This document shows positions 63,487 to 64,000 of a DNA stretch of 64,000 nt, piece by piece. Source of the stretch: Pseudomonas guariconensis. Its GTDB lineage: Bacteria > Pseudomonadota > Gammaproteobacteria > Pseudomonadales > Pseudomonadaceae. The translations under genes and the position numbers were made by a program. The stretch spans positions 310,001 to 374,000 of the forward strand of contig NZ_FMYX01000002.1 in NCBI RefSeq assembly GCF_900102675.1. Reading direction: 5' to 3'. How positions within the stretch are numbered: the stretch's first letter is position 1; each line of letters starts with the position of its first letter. The notes under the pieces were generated by a model. That model saw only the letters and a list, made by a program, of their open reading frames with translations. It had not been told where the DNA came from and made no database searches.

Positions 63487-63813
63487 ATGGATTTGGTACT
63501 TGACCTGCTCGCGACCGTCTCCCGCTGGAGCCGCAGCAACCTGTCGGAGATTTCCCTGGCCTTGGTAGGCTGCATGCTGGTGCTGTTTGGCACCGACATC
63601 AAGGGTTGGGTGGAGCAACGCCTGGGCGGCCTGGCCGGCGCCCTGCGCGTCCCCTTCATGGCATTGCTGGTGATGATCGGCAGCGGCGCGGCGCTGATCT
63701 ACGCAACGCCGTGGGTGGTGAAGGGCTTGGCCCAGTTCAACAACTATGCCCTGGCGCCGGTATTGCTGGTGGTACTGGTATTGATCGGCGTGGTGGCTGA
63801 TCGACGGGGGTAA
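63487..63813 (+). CDS. DUF3392 membrane protein
   Basis: 108 residues with about three hydrophobic segments (residues ~20-35, ~55-75, ~85-104) and a short amphipathic link (DIKGWVEQRLGGLAG). It belongs to the DUF3392 family found after hemW in Pseudomonas; function unknown. ATG 9 bp after the hemW stop with AAGGATG as ribosome binding site. It is the last gene of the metX-to-hemW run. Confidence 0.85.
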   Translation: MDLVLDLLATVSRWSRSNLSEISLALVGCMLVLFGTDIKGWVEQRLGGLAGALRVPFMALLVMIGSGAALIYATPWVVKGLAQFNNYALAPVLLVVLVLIGVVADRRG

Positions 63814-63858
63814 ATGAACGGGTGCGCGGCGGCAGGCCTGCTTGCGCCTCCATTCAAA

Positions 63859-64000
63859 TCAGGGTTGCAACCGTACCTCTATGGGTACAGAGCGCTGCCC
63901 GGCATGATCAATGCCCACTGCACACAGCCGTGTATCCTGCCCGACCACGATCTTTCCCGTTGCCGTAGCGGGTAAATCACCGTAGTTCTGAAGGCTCGCG
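63859..64000 (-). CDS. Possible C-terminal end of an unidentified minus-strand gene
   Basis: A minus-strand frame enters from the right window edge and stays open for 46 codons to a TGA at 63859-63861 (ending RSVPIEVRLQP). The fragment reads like an ordinary globular protein end, but I do not recognise it, third-position bias is only moderate, and 46 codons is short. It would be convergent with the DUF3392 gene, whose stop is 45 bp away. Confidence 0.35.
   Translation of the reverse strand, partial: ASLQNYGDLPATATGKIVVGQDTRLCAVGIDHAGQRSVPIEVRLQP

Overview
The window is chromosomal DNA of a fluorescent Pseudomonas, most likely of the P. putida group. It is GC-rich with strongly G/C-biased third codon positions. 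The order pilMNOPQ-aroK-aroB-(ATPase/SPOR)-gltB-gltD-hemE, the betIBA operon, the maeB/rpmE/priA/argS block and the yggS-proC-yggT-metX-metW-(DUF4426)-rdgB-hemW-(DUF3392) block are all familiar from that genus. Short REP elements of the P. putida type (core GGAGCGGG..CCCGC) sit in several intergenic gaps. I see no rRNA, tRNA, CRISPR array, transposase or phage gene.

Layout. 1-3917: betI (cut by the window edge), betB and betA, for choline oxidation to glycine betaine. 4182-11426: a K+/H+ antiporter, an MscK-type mechanosensitive channel, SelO and thioredoxin 2. 11423-12196: an orphan ParA ATPase, convergent with trxC. 12505-27339: the accessory highlight, seventeen tightly overlapping same-strand genes that form an aryl polyene (APE)-type biosynthetic gene cluster. 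27404-29665: a divergent LysR regulator and MFS exporter. 29787-44474 (minus strand): hemE, gltD, gltB, a DamX-like ATPase/SPOR protein, aroB, aroK and a reduced pilQ-(pilO/P)-pilN-pilM set. 44635-56009: PBP1A, malic enzyme, a secreted nuclease, ribosomal protein L31, PriA, ArgRS, a SPOR protein, a TM2 protein and an NlpC/P60 hydrolase. 56173-63813: PilT, then the proline/methionine/heme housekeeping operons. The last about 140 bases hold what looks like the C-terminus of an unidentified minus-strand gene.

The APE cluster carries a complete pigment-lipid assembly line. Two acyl carrier proteins, a ketosynthase-like chain-length factor, two ketosynthases, a ketoreductase and two hotdog dehydratases (one fused to the starter-activating AMP ligase) would build a conjugated polyene on an aryl starter. 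An aromatic amino acid ammonia-lyase homologue could supply that starter from an amino acid. Two acyltransferases, a family 2 glycosyltransferase and a thioesterase would attach or release the chain. A LolA-like carrier, an MMPL/RND exporter and a DUF3261 lipoprotein would carry the product to the outer membrane. Gene order matches, as I recall it, the enterobacterial apeC to apeR order, with the ammonia-lyase inserted and no methyltransferase in the run.

Regulatory observations of note: the rpmE terminator lies inside the signal-peptide codons of the next gene; a 21-bp direct repeat upstream of gltB fits the pseudomonad ArgR operator; a perfect 26-bp palindrome lies between gltD and hemE; and structured repeats fill the gltB-gltD and priA-argS gaps. 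Gene functions are assigned from recognised family motifs read by eye; no database search was possible.
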